Assembly (NCBI GenBank): GCA_947458745.1
Contig: CANGYQ010000017.1
Coordinates: 1 to 64,000, forward strand
From: Bryobacteraceae bacterium
Lineage (GTDB): Bacteria; Acidobacteriota; Terriglobia; Bryobacterales; Bryobacteraceae
Reading direction: 5' to 3'
DNA length: 64,000 nucleotides
A program made the translations under genes and the position numbers. Under the pieces are notes generated by a model, which searched no databases, had not been told where the DNA came from, and saw nothing but the letters and a program-made list of their open reading frames with translations. Positions 49,410 to 58,255 of this stretch are shown one piece after another (position 1 is the first letter of the stretch; each line of letters begins with the position of its first letter).

Positions 49410-50441
49410 TTAGCGCCATCTCCGCCCACCGCCCCAACCGCGCCCACCGCCCCAGCCACGGCCGCCACCCCAACCGCGACCGCCGATGATGTTGACGCCG
49501 ATCCCTGGCCCGAAGAATGGTGAACCCCAGTAAGGGCCCCATCCGCCCCAACCGCCCCAGCCGCCGTAACCACCCCAGACGGGCGGCCGCACGCTGGACA
49601 CCCGTTGGCGCAACTGCGGACCCGTCTCGTAGTCGTTCTGCCGGACCGTTTCAAAAGCGTGTTCGGCCTGTTCGGTGGAGATGGTCAAGGGCGCCAATGT
49701 GCGGAACGTCAGCGTGGCCTCGGGGTCGAGAATGGTCGGGCGGCCACGGGTGAGGAGCACCCCAATGGCGGCAGCCGCAACTCCGGCACCAGCGCCGATG
49801 CCGGCTCCGGCTCCGCCCGCGGCCGCACCGCCGATGAGGGCACCCATGCCAGTGGTGGTACCGACGGCAGTGAGATCCCGCCCCACGGAGGCACCCCCTG
49901 CGTACTCAATCAGTTGCGTGACCACCGGTACCTGCCGGCCATCGGCCAGACTGATTTCGGTGAGTTCCACTGCCAGCCGGGAGGTTCCCCGGGCGCGTCC
50001 GGCCCGCACCGCTTCGGCCACCCGGCCGCCGATCGTTTGCCCGCGCCGCGCCAGCACGATGCCGTTGGCCACCAGCGGCTGCGCCAGGGTGCCCGTGAAG
50101 ACTTCACCCGGGCGGCTGTGGTCACTCGACAGCACCTGATTGGTGCGAATCGAGATCCAGGTTCCGGTCGGTACCGAGACCTGCGCCGGCGTGGGCGCGG
50201 ATGAGCCCGCCCCGCGCGGAGGCAATGGGGCTGGTGCCAAGCCCTGGCCAGCGGTGGCGGCAGCATCATCAAGGGACCGCCGCCAGCCGCCCTCTTGCGG
50301 TTTGGGTGGCGGGCCTTCCTCCTGGGCGGCGACGGGCGAAATGGCGCCCAGGGTGGCCAGGATTAGAACGGCGGTGGCGCGTGTCCCGCACCGGCGCACG
50401 AAGCATCGGTCATGGATGAGTGTGGTTAGTGTCAAGTTCAT
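49410..50441 (-). CDS. Exported Gly/Trp-rich protein with glycine-zipper-like segment
   Basis: A 343-residue protein with a signal peptide (TAVLILATLGAISPVAA, about 22-38). A central domain (about 85-200; GTWISIRTNQVLSSDHSRPGEVFTG and LVANGIVLARRGQTIGGRV) resembles modules found near outer-membrane proteins. Next come a Gly/Ala-rich segment (GGAAAGGAGAGIGAGAGVAAA), about 210-235, and an extremely Gly/Trp-rich tail: a GGW triplet run and three copies of GGRGWG. ATG 50441 gives the signal peptide. No enzyme motif is seen; likely a surface or matrix protein (inference). Confidence 0.65.
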   Translation of the reverse strand: MNLTLTTLIHDRCFVRRCGTRATAVLILATLGAISPVAAQEEGPPPKPQEGGWRRSLDDAAATAGQGLAPAPLPPRGAGSSAPTPAQVSVPTGTWISIRTNQVLSSDHSRPGEVFTGTLAQPLVANGIVLARRGQTIGGRVAEAVRAGRARGTSRLAVELTEISLADGRQVPVVTQLIEYAGGASVGRDLTAVGTTTGMGALIGGAAAGGAGAGIGAGAGVAAAAIGVLLTRGRPTILDPEATLTFRTLAPLTISTEQAEHAFETVRQNDYETGPQLRQRVSSVRPPVWGGYGGWGGWGGWGPYWGSPFFGPGIGVNIIGGRGWGGGRGWGGGRGWGGGRRWR

Positions 50442-50582
50442 GGAGTGTGTCTCCCACTCCAAACAGTGCACGCCGCTGGCCGAACGCCAAACCACTGAAA
50501 ATAAGAGGCTATAGCTCAACCCCAAGCGGCTGCAAGCAATCATTGGCGGTGGATTTCAACCACTCCGGCCGGGGCCAAGCGG

Positions 50583-50861
50583 CTAGTGCTTTCCCTTGTG
50601 GGCCAGCTGGCTGATGTGGATGGTGGGCGAGGTCCAGCAGTACCGCCAAGCGCCGCGCGTGCAGATTTCCAGGCGGCCGTTCCTGGCCAGTGCGTTCGCC
50701 TCCGCGGCGCTGTCATTGGCCCAAGGCGGCCACATCTGCGGGTGATTCTCGGCGGTGCCGGCAGGACGTTGAGACGAGGCTTCAGTCTCCGCCGCGGAAG
50801 CCGGATGGCCGGACTGGCTGGAGATTAGCAAGATCACGCTCAACAGAAATCCGGTTGCCAT
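50583..50861 (-). CDS. Small exported protein, function unknown
   Basis: A 92-residue frame with a clear signal peptide (MATGFLLSVILLISSQSG, cleavage after ASA near residue 23). The mature part includes ENHPQMWPPWANDSAAEANALA and a cysteine pair (CTRGAWRYC). No family recognised. It lies between the Gly/Trp-rich gene and the 243-base leader region of pgk. Confidence 0.45.
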   Translation of the reverse strand: MATGFLLSVILLISSQSGHPASAAETEASSQRPAGTAENHPQMWPPWANDSAAEANALARNGRLEICTRGAWRYCWTSPTIHISQLAHKGKH

Positions 50862-51104
50862 CCGCCCTGCGAATAGCAGCGGCGGGCCCTAGTGGACAGC
50901 CCCAAAAGTACTGAGCAGCGCCCGTGGACGTACCAGAACCCGCCCGCAGCTTTTCACGTGAGACGCTTCGGATGTCGGAAGTTTCCGATGAGACGGATAG
51001 AGGCATCGCGGATACCTACCGGCTGGCTTTGTAGTCGCCAAAAGATCCCCCGGAGGCGCAGGGAAGCCATGATTTGCTAGCCTGAAAGTTCTCCCCAAAA
51101 TTCT

Positions 51105-52274
51105 ATGCCTAAACTGTCGATTCAAGACCTGGACCTAAAAGGTAAGCGCGTTTTCATGCGCGTGGATTTCAATGTTCCCTTCGTTGTGGGCACCACGACG
51201 ATCAGTTCCGACAAGCGCATCAGAGCCTCCCTGCCTTCCATCAAGTACGCCCTGGAACAGGGCGCCGGCCTGGTACTGGCCAGCCATCTGGGCCGCCCCA
51301 AGGGCAAGCCCGTGCCGGATATGTCGCTGGCGCCGGTGGCCGAGAAGCTGGCCGAGCTGCTGAAGATGCCGGTGAAGTTCGCGCCGGATTGCGTTGGCGC
51401 GGAAGTGGAAGCGATGCTGCCCAACCCGGGCGAAGTGTTGCTACTGGAGAATCTGCGCTTCCATGCCGCGGAAGAGAAGAACGACCCCGCCTTCGCCCAG
51501 CAGTTGGCCAAGTTGGGCGACATCTACGTCAACGACGCCTTCGGCACTGCGCACCGCGCCCATGCCTCCACCGTGGGCATGATCCAGTTCATGCCGCAAG
51601 CCGCGGCGGGCCTGTTGATGGATAAGGAACTGCAATGGCTGGGCAAGGCGATCTCCAGCCCAGACCGCCCCTGCGTCGCGCTGCTGGGTGGTGCCAAGGT
51701 GTCGGACAAGATCGAAGTGATCCAGAACCTGCTCAAGGTGGTGGACACGCTGCTGATCGGTGGCGCAATGGCCTACACGTTCTTCAAGGCGCAAGGCCGC
51801 CCCATCGGCAAGTCACTCGTTGAGAATGACAAACTGGACCTGGCGCGGGAGCTGATGGCCGCGGCGGGCGACAAGCTGAAGCTGCCAGTGGACACGATTG
51901 TCACGGCTGAATTCAAAGCCAGCGCGCCTTCCGAAGCGGTGACCGCGATTCCGGACGACAAGGAGGGCGTCGATATCGGCCCGGCCACCATCGCGCTCTA
52001 CGAAGGCATCCTGAAGTCCGCCAAGACGGTGATCTGGAACGGCCCGATGGGCGTGTTCGAGATGCCGCCGTGGGACACGGGTACCGTTTCGCTCGCCAAG
52101 GCCGTGGCGGAATCGGGCGCGGTGAGCGTGGTCGGTGGTGGTGACAGCGAGAAGGCCATCAAATCGGCTGGCGTTGCTGATAAGATCACGCATATTTCGA
52201 CGGGCGGCGGAGCGTCGCTTGAATTCCTTTCAGGAGTCGAGTTGCCCGGCGTGGCTGCCCTTACAAACAAGTAG
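51105..52274 (+). CDS. pgk: Phosphoglycerate kinase
   Basis: A 389-residue glycolytic enzyme that transfers phosphate between 1,3-bisphosphoglycerate and ADP. The N-domain has KRVFMRVDFNVPF (about 14-26), RIRASLPSIKYALEQGA and ASHLGRPKGK. The C-domain has LLGGAKVSDKIEVIQNLL, WNGPMGVFEMPPWDTGT (about 308-324) and the final GGGDSEKAIKSAG with STGGGASLEFLSG. Length is normal. rraA-like gene follows 11 bases later with a good AGGAGG site, so the two are cotranscribed. Confidence 0.95.
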   Translation: MPKLSIQDLDLKGKRVFMRVDFNVPFVVGTTTISSDKRIRASLPSIKYALEQGAGLVLASHLGRPKGKPVPDMSLAPVAEKLAELLKMPVKFAPDCVGAEVEAMLPNPGEVLLLENLRFHAAEEKNDPAFAQQLAKLGDIYVNDAFGTAHRAHASTVGMIQFMPQAAAGLLMDKELQWLGKAISSPDRPCVALLGGAKVSDKIEVIQNLLKVVDTLLIGGAMAYTFFKAQGRPIGKSLVENDKLDLARELMAAAGDKLKLPVDTIVTAEFKASAPSEAVTAIPDDKEGVDIGPATIALYEGILKSAKTVIWNGPMGVFEMPPWDTGTVSLAKAVAESGAVSVVGGGDSEKAIKSAGVADKITHISTGGGASLEFLSGVELPGVAALTNK

Positions 52275-52285
52275 GAGGCTCCCTC

Positions 52286-53191
52286 ATGCGCATTGCGCTC
52301 GTTCAGGCCTGGGCGGCGTTGGCTTTGGCCACGCTGCCCGCCAGCGCCCAGCTGTTCACGCTCACCAAAGAGCAGCTGATCAAGATCACCTCGAAGAATC
52401 CATTCGAGCGATTTGAGGACGGGCGGCCAAAAGTACCCGACAACCTCATGGAAAAGGTGAAGGGCCTGAGCGCGGAAGAAGTGTGGGGAGTGCTGCCCGG
52501 CGCGGGCTACCCCAACCAGTACGAGGGCAACTGGCAGTTGCTCCATCCTGGCAAGAAGCTGGTGGGCCGCGTGGTGACCGCGCAGTTTATGCCGGTGCGC
52601 CCCGATGTGATGGATTACATCGACGGCGAGATGAAGCAGCGCAATCCTCTGGGTGGTCCGCACCACCAGTGGGCGATCGATCAACTGAAGCCGGGCGATG
52701 TGATCGTGGTGGATCTGTTCGGCAAGATCGACGGCGGCACCTTTGTCGGGGACAATCTGGCCACCGCGATCTTTGCGCTCACCAAAGGCACCGGCATGAT
52801 TGTCGACGGCGGCATTCGTGATCTCGAAGGCATTTTCCCGCTAGACATGGCCGCCTACTTTCGCGGCGTCCATCCGTCCGCCATCCGGGGCGTGATGATG
52901 ACCGGCTTCAACGTCCCGATTCGCGTGGGCAATGCCACGGTGATGCCGGGTGATCTGGCCTTTGGCGACCGCGAGGGCGTCTACTTTATCCCGCCACACT
53001 TGGTGGAACGGGTGGTGGACCGGGCCGAGGAGACGCACATCCACGACGAATGGACAAAGGAAAAGCTGCTCACCGGCAAGTACAAATCAATCGAGGTCTA
53101 CGGATCCCCGCGTCTGCCGGAGCTTAAGAAGGAGTACGCCGACTACTTGCAGAAGAAACTGGGACGAGCTCCAGCTGCGAAGAAGAAGTAG
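52286..53191 (+). CDS. Exported RraA-family protein (aldolase-like fold)
   Basis: A 301-residue RraA-like protein with an N-terminal signal peptide (LVQAWAALALATLPASA), unlike the cytoplasmic RraA proteins. The core motif is GDNLATAIFALTKGTGMIVDGGIRD (split at about 154-178), typical of RraA/HMG-aldolase enzymes in which D and R bind metal and pyruvate. A C-terminal extension of about 55 residues ends Lys-rich. The last 68 bases overlap the convergent EAL gene. It is likely an exported lyase of unknown substrate (inference). Confidence 0.78.
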   Translation: MRIALVQAWAALALATLPASAQLFTLTKEQLIKITSKNPFERFEDGRPKVPDNLMEKVKGLSAEEVWGVLPGAGYPNQYEGNWQLLHPGKKLVGRVVTAQFMPVRPDVMDYIDGEMKQRNPLGGPHHQWAIDQLKPGDVIVVDLFGKIDGGTFVGDNLATAIFALTKGTGMIVDGGIRDLEGIFPLDMAAYFRGVHPSAIRGVMMTGFNVPIRVGNATVMPGDLAFGDREGVYFIPPHLVERVVDRAEETHIHDEWTKEKLLTGKYKSIEVYGSPRLPELKKEYADYLQKKLGRAPAAKKK

Positions 53192-54302
53192 GCTCGCCGG
53201 CGGGCTCCGGGCTCTCTTGAGGGATTTGCATCACCTGGGCTAGCGTCTTCAGATCGGCCGCACCGGCCAGGTTCAACTCATCTCGCATCACCGGGTTGGG
53301 CTTGCCGAAGAAGTAACCCTGCATCATGTGGATGCCCAGGTTCTTGACGGCCGTCGCCATTTGGGGCGTCTCAATTCCTTCGGCGATCACCGCCGCCCCC
53401 GCCCGGGCCGCCAGCGCCACGGCCCGGTCCAGCAAGCTGCGTTGCACGGGTTGTGAGAGGTTCCAGATGATCGATTTGTCGATCTTGACGTAGTCCGGCT
53501 GCAGCATCTCGATCATATCGACGCCATTGGTGCCGGCACCTAAGTCATCCAGCGCGTAACGGAATCCCTGACGGCGGAAGAACTGGCAGATGTTGCGGGT
53601 GTGTTCGACGTTGGTGATCTGGTCGCATTCCAGAATTTCAAACACAATATCCTGGGGCCGGTAGCCGCTTTGGCCAACGGCCGCGATCATCGACTCCATA
53701 CATGGGCCGGGGTCGTAAACTGCGGATGGAAAGAAGTTCACGAACAGTTGGGTGTTCGGCAACTGCTGCTTCGCCGCCGTCTGCACGGCCTTGATCCGGG
53801 CGTAGCTGTCGAACTCCAGCACCTGCCCCCGCATGGTGGCCGCTTCGACAATGTCGGCCCCGTTATGAAGACGGTCCCCTTCGAGGCGAATCAGGCTTTC
53901 GTAGGCGAAGGTCCGGTTGGCCTTGAGATCAACGATCGGCTGGAAGTAGATGGAGAACTCATCCTCCGCCAGCGCGCGGTCGAACCACTCAGTCTCGACA
54001 ATCCTGGCGTACTGGTCAACGTCCGGGCCGCCGAACAGGTGGGCCAAGTGCCCGCCCCCCAACTGCACCAGCTTTCGCTCCACCGGCGAAAGCCCCATCA
54101 GCAGCACTTTCGCCACATGGCCTCGAGCCGAGGAGTTCGGCGCGGTGATGGTGACGATGCTGTCCCGCCGCGTGTGCTTAATGCCAGCGTTTTGCAAGAC
54201 GCGATCCACCCGGCTCGCCAAGTGCGAATGGGCCGCCCGGGCCAGCAGCACTGAGCCTTCCCCGCGGGTCTCACCAGAACAAATTGGGCAAACGCGTTTC
54301 AT
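53124..54302 (-). CDS. EAL-domain cyclic-di-GMP phosphodiesterase
   Basis: A 392-residue protein. The first 100 residues are a poorly known domain opening with MKRVCPICSGETRG, where a CPIC pair could bind metal. The EAL domain (about 105-340) has YESLIRL in place of EAL, VNFFPSAVYD, FEILECDQI, ALDDLGAGTNG, VKIDKSII, IAEGIET and GYFFGK, so all metal and catalytic acid positions appear kept and it should cleave c-di-GMP. The C-terminal tail is disordered. No GGDEF domain is attached. The gene overlaps the RraA-like gene tail to tail. Confidence 0.87.
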   Translation of the reverse strand: MKRVCPICSGETRGEGSVLLARAAHSHLASRVDRVLQNAGIKHTRRDSIVTITAPNSSARGHVAKVLLMGLSPVERKLVQLGGGHLAHLFGGPDVDQYARIVETEWFDRALAEDEFSIYFQPIVDLKANRTFAYESLIRLEGDRLHNGADIVEAATMRGQVLEFDSYARIKAVQTAAKQQLPNTQLFVNFFPSAVYDPGPCMESMIAAVGQSGYRPQDIVFEILECDQITNVEHTRNICQFFRRQGFRYALDDLGAGTNGVDMIEMLQPDYVKIDKSIIWNLSQPVQRSLLDRAVALAARAGAAVIAEGIETPQMATAVKNLGIHMMQGYFFGKPNPVMRDELNLAGAADLKTLAQVMQIPQESPEPAGEPTSSSQLELVPVSSASSRRTPS

Positions 54303-54571
54303 GCACCCCTATCAAAGGAGGCATATCGGTCACCAGATCGGGAACTTGCAGTGCGAACTGAATTCAGCGCGCACCTGCCTACTCCACCCGGACCGATTCG
54401 TAGAACCGGTCCAGCCGCTGATTGGTCACTTGGGTCACAGGAAGCACAGGCCTTCTGCGCCGCATCGGCCGCCCGGCGGCGGTCCAACTCACGAAACACA
54501 TCCAACGGTGCCCGTTCGACGTAAGTAGTTGGAATTGCGAACAGTTCCGGGCCCGGGGCTTCCCGGGTTTC

Positions 54572-55387
54572 CTAAACGCGCCTTCTGGTCACTCGCAGCG
54601 CAGCCAAGATCAGCAGACCCAACCCGATAACCCCAGATGTGCCTGGTTCAGGGATTGCCGCATAATCAATGCCGGATGCGGACTCGATGCGGGCGAACGG
54701 AGACAAGTTCCCGAGTTCATCCAGAACCGCTACCGAACTGACGCGCACCGTATTGCCATAGGCGGAGGAGCCCTCGTAGATGTAGAGAGGACTACCAGAG
54801 CCAGGCTCATCGTCCATGGTCATGCCGACCCACAGATTTGCATTGAACCCAAATGGAGTCAAGTAGTCGAACGGCGTCAGGACAGTGAGGTAACTGGTTC
54901 CCGATCCCAGATTGAAGAAATAGCTTGAGCCCCAGAAAATGGCGAAGGAGCGGATTCGTGGATCGCCGGAATTGGTCTGGCTGCCAGTTACGCGGAAGAC
55001 CGTCTTGAGGATCCCGCTCCCGCTGCCACCGCCGATAGTGAGTGTGTCATAGTATCGGGCTGAGGCCAGTTGATCCCACCATCGGCCATCCGGATCAGCA
55101 TCAAAAGAACCTTCCGGATAATTGACTACTTCTAGACTATGGGAGGCTCCCAGAGTGCCATACTAGGCGTAGGCAGAAGCAAAGCCGCCAAGAGTGCCGG
55201 ATGGGACGGTGTACGACGCAGTGGTGAAGACAGGCCCGTTGTTGAGAAGGTTCTCCTGCCAGTACCCCTTATTTTGACACTAATTTTGATTCTTGCATGC
55301 CTCTGTAAACGTCGAAGTCATATAAGGAGCGCCGGAGGCTTGCGTCAGCATGCCAAGGGCGAAGGCTAGAATAGCAACTTGTCTCAT
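54572..55387 (-). pseudogene. PEP-CTERM protein with two in-frame amber codons
   Basis: From ATG 55387 (with GGAGG 7 bases upstream) to TAG 54572 a single frame of 272 codons reads a signal peptide (MRQVAILAFALGMLTQASG), a beta-rich secreted body and a C-terminal sorting signal (IPEPGTSG, a hydrophobic helix GLGLLILAALRV and TRRR). Only two codons are wrong: TAG at 55282-55280 (after KNQN) and TAG at 55165-55163 (after FASAYA). There are no frameshifts. PEP-CTERM proteins are anchored or released at the cell surface by the exosortase system, which is not in the window. Either a recent pseudogene or a case of readthrough; the former is more likely since amber is a normal stop here. Confidence 0.72.
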
Positions 55388-55537
55388 CAATTCCTCCGAA
55401 TTGTAATAGTCAGAAATATATCAAAGAAGTCAATACGCTGGCCCGGTTCGCTTCACATCTCGCTCCACTTGACGTCTTGAAACGCCACCCGCCACACGCA
55501 GGGGCCCACTAGTTCTTACGCCTTGCAATTCATCGTG

Positions 55538-57760
55538 CTACCTCCGGGAAACCCGGTTCTCAAACCAGACGACATTGCCCGTTCCCTGCCCCGCCACCAG
55601 CAGATCCAGGCGTCCGTCACCATTCATGTCGACCAGCCGCGCATCATAGGCCGCCTGATTCTCGAAAATGTGGTGCGTCTGGAAGCCGCCCTTGCCGTCG
55701 CCCTCAAACCACGCCGCCACCAGGCTATCTTTGGCTACGGTGGCGAAATCGATGCGGCCGTCACCGTTGATATCGCCTTTAGCGAGCGAATGCGGTCCGG
55801 TGATGGTGGAGTTCACCTCGTGCGCCGTCCAACTCGGAGCCTCATACCAGACGGCCCCAATGCCATGGCCGCGCGTGCAGAAAACATCCGCCTTGCCGTC
55901 ACCATTGATGTCGGCAATCATGACGTTGGTGGCCCCTTCCTGATTGCCGGCAATCAGGTGGCGCTTCCAAGGCTCGGTCTTCGCGCCGGACCAGAAGGCG
56001 AACCAGTTGCCCCCCTGCGGGATTTTGGCACCCGCCGCAATGTCGGCGCGGCCGTCGCCATCAATGTCGGCGATGTCGAGATAGTGGCTTAGGCCCGGGG
56101 CATCGCCCTGCGCGAAGACGTGGCGCGCTAAGGTCTTACCGTCCCACCAGGCCAGCGAGTTCGCAAAGGGTCCCTTGGGCTGCGCGCTGTTGCCCGCAAA
56201 GTCCGGTATGCCGTCACCATTCACATCCCCCACGGCCAGCCCATGGATGCCATCGACGCCGCCTTTCTTGGCGTCGTCAATCGTGTGGACCTTCTGTGAA
56301 CCGCACTCGATCCAGACGATCAGGCCGGGCGAATATTGGGCACCCACAAAATCCGGGCAACCATCCCGGTTCAGGTCGAGAACGGCGGCGTGGATCAGAT
56401 TTGGCCCTTCCAGTAGTACTTTCTCTTTCCATGGGTCACCGGGCTTAGCCGGAGCGGTGAACAACGTCGTGACATTGTTGCCGGAAGCGATGATGTCCAT
56501 CTTGCCGTCACGGTTGAAGTCCAAGCCGACCGCGGTCAGGTAGTTGGCAGACTTGGTGGACACGACATGCCGCTTCCACAGCGGCTCCGTTTCATTCCAA
56601 TAGATGCGGACGTTCTTGGTCGCCCGGCCCCCGGCAATAATCTCCGGGCGTCCGTCGCCATTGAGATCGGCCACGGTCAGGTCTTCGGTAGCCATGCCGC
56701 CATCGTCGATCGGCGCGTGCGTCCATTTTCCGTCAGGCTGCTTCTTGTAGATCCGGACACCGAAGTTCTTCTCGCGCCAACCGGCCAACAATTCGTCGGA
56801 CCCATCCTGATCGAAATCCGCCCACCCCAGCGCATGCGCCGCCGCCAGGCGTTCCTCGATCACGGTCGGCTTCCAGGCCGTGCCCAGTGCCGAGCGGTAC
56901 TTCGGGTCCGGCGCCGGACCCTGCGGGGTCAGCGGCGGATGCGGCTCCTCGTAGACCACCAGTCCATTTCCATGCCAAGGTTGAACCGTCGCCAGGATCC
57001 GCCGCGCGTTCACGCGCCCCAGCTTGATCTCGCCCGGATCGCCTTCGCCAATCTTGTGCCGCGCCCAGGCGTTGCCCGTCTTCTTCAAGATGTGGACGCC
57101 CTCACGAGCCGCCAGCCAGATCTCGTCGCGGCCATCGCCGTCGTAGTCCTCGACGATCAGATTGTGCCCGATGTGTAGCGTGTCGTCAGCCACTTCCACG
57201 GGCCAGGTATCCTTGGCCGGATCTTGGGGAACGCGGAAGACCAGCAGGCGCAAACCTTGGCCGCTCCAATCCGGGCCTTTGGTGCCACGGCCATGCAGCG
57301 GAGCGACAATCAGTTCCTTGCGGCCGTCACCATCAATGTCCCCCCAGCGGATGCGGTGGAGCGTTGGCTCCTCTGAGATCGCATACATGGGCCAGATCTC
57401 GTCCCTGCCGGTGTTCTTCAGCCACTGTAGGGTTCCGCCAGAAGCCGTATTCGTCGGCTGCCACGACGCACCGAGAGCGATATCCAGCTTGCCATCACCG
57501 TCGATGTCATGGATGGCGAGACAAACGTTGTCTTTCTCCGCCGGCCGCTGATAGACCGTGTGCGGGCGCCAGCTGGGGTTCTCATACCAGACCACTTCCT
57601 TCGGCAACACGGCCACAATGTCGAGCTTGCCGTCGCCATTCATGTCCGCTGTCGCGACCGCATAGACGACACCCAGATCAGAACCGATTTGTTGGGTTCG
57701 AAAACGAGGCTCGGCCAGCAGCGGCGCAGCCGCCAGCAACGACAGAAAGACATTTCGCAT
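55538..57760 (-). CDS. Secreted FG-GAP/VCBS repeat protein
   Basis: A 740-residue exported protein, signal peptide about 1-16 (LLAAAPLLA). About ten repeats of the calcium-binding type D-x-(D/N)-G-D-G-x-x-D run through the whole length (DMNGDGKLDI, DIDGDGKLDI, DFNRDGKMDI, DINGDGKADV, and others). They are expected to form a seven-bladed beta-propeller or two, as in integrin-like FG-GAP proteins. Ligand binding to polysaccharide or protein is the usual guess. Proteins like this abound in Solibacter relatives and planctomycetes together with DUF1549 proteins. It is monocistronic. Confidence 0.87.
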   Translation of the reverse strand: MRNVFLSLLAAAPLLAEPRFRTQQIGSDLGVVYAVATADMNGDGKLDIVAVLPKEVVWYENPSWRPHTVYQRPAEKDNVCLAIHDIDGDGKLDIALGASWQPTNTASGGTLQWLKNTGRDEIWPMYAISEEPTLHRIRWGDIDGDGRKELIVAPLHGRGTKGPDWSGQGLRLLVFRVPQDPAKDTWPVEVADDTLHIGHNLIVEDYDGDGRDEIWLAAREGVHILKKTGNAWARHKIGEGDPGEIKLGRVNARRILATVQPWHGNGLVVYEEPHPPLTPQGPAPDPKYRSALGTAWKPTVIEERLAAAHALGWADFDQDGSDELLAGWREKNFGVRIYKKQPDGKWTHAPIDDGGMATEDLTVADLNGDGRPEIIAGGRATKNVRIYWNETEPLWKRHVVSTKSANYLTAVGLDFNRDGKMDIIASGNNVTTLFTAPAKPGDPWKEKVLLEGPNLIHAAVLDLNRDGCPDFVGAQYSPGLIVWIECGSQKVHTIDDAKKGGVDGIHGLAVGDVNGDGIPDFAGNSAQPKGPFANSLAWWDGKTLARHVFAQGDAPGLSHYLDIADIDGDGRADIAAGAKIPQGGNWFAFWSGAKTEPWKRHLIAGNQEGATNVMIADINGDGKADVFCTRGHGIGAVWYEAPSWTAHEVNSTITGPHSLAKGDINGDGRIDFATVAKDSLVAAWFEGDGKGGFQTHHIFENQAAYDARLVDMNGDGRLDLLVAGQGTGNVVWFENRVSRR

Positions 57761-58255
57761 GTGCGGATTCTATCGAACTGGCTGACCGGGGCGCGCTGAG
57801 GACTGGGGCGTGCTGAAGTACCGGGACTTCAGCCGCATAGCTTTCAGCACCATTCCGCTGCCGATGTTCGTACCCGCGGCGGTCAGCACCCAGAGATTCA
57901 GCATGGGCATCTACCGCAACCGGCGGTGCTGACCACACGGGTAAAGGCCAAGATCCTGAACAGAAACGGCAACATCATCAATGGCCCTTGCGGGCAGCAG
58001 AATGGCGCACGGGGAGAAGTCATCGTGCCCAGCAGTGTCCTGGCAGCGGCAGACAGCACCATGCCAAACGGCCGAAAGGGGACAGACGAAGCAGCATCCG
58101 GGTGGACCGCTGCGCCCGGCGATGGCTCACCCATGCGGCGGCCACGGGATGGGGTCCCTCCTGCGGGTCGGGGTTTGGTCTGAGCGTCGAAAATGGACCG
58201 CGGCCAGCGGAGCGGTCTGCTCGGCCGACGCACAGCGGTCCGCGATTGAATCCCG
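57761..58255. other. Intergenic region with no supported gene
   Basis: A 495-base gap between two minus-strand genes. It has short open frames on both strands, but none with a natural start, codon pattern or family similarity. A plus-strand frame around 57809-57931 reads VLKYRDFSRIAFSTIPLPMF and then stops; it could be a fragment of a lost gene. A perfect inverted repeat lies at 57811-57832 (next entry). Confidence 0.5.
57811..57832. repeat. Inverted repeat, 8-bp arms
   Basis: GCTGAAGT at 57811-57818 and ACTTCAGC at 57825-57832 form a perfect stem around ACCGGG. There is no T run on either side. I found no second copy in the window, so it is a hairpin of unknown role. Confidence 0.55.

Noticed and set aside
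54572..55387. General reassignment of TAG to an amino acid in this organism
   Set aside because: Many intact genes here, including the RND pump, the amidohydrolase and rplS, end in TAG at the normal protein end.
57898..58233. Minus-strand frame of 111 codons
   Set aside because: Composition is that of noncoding GC-rich DNA (many Arg and Pro), with no recognisable start site or similarity.
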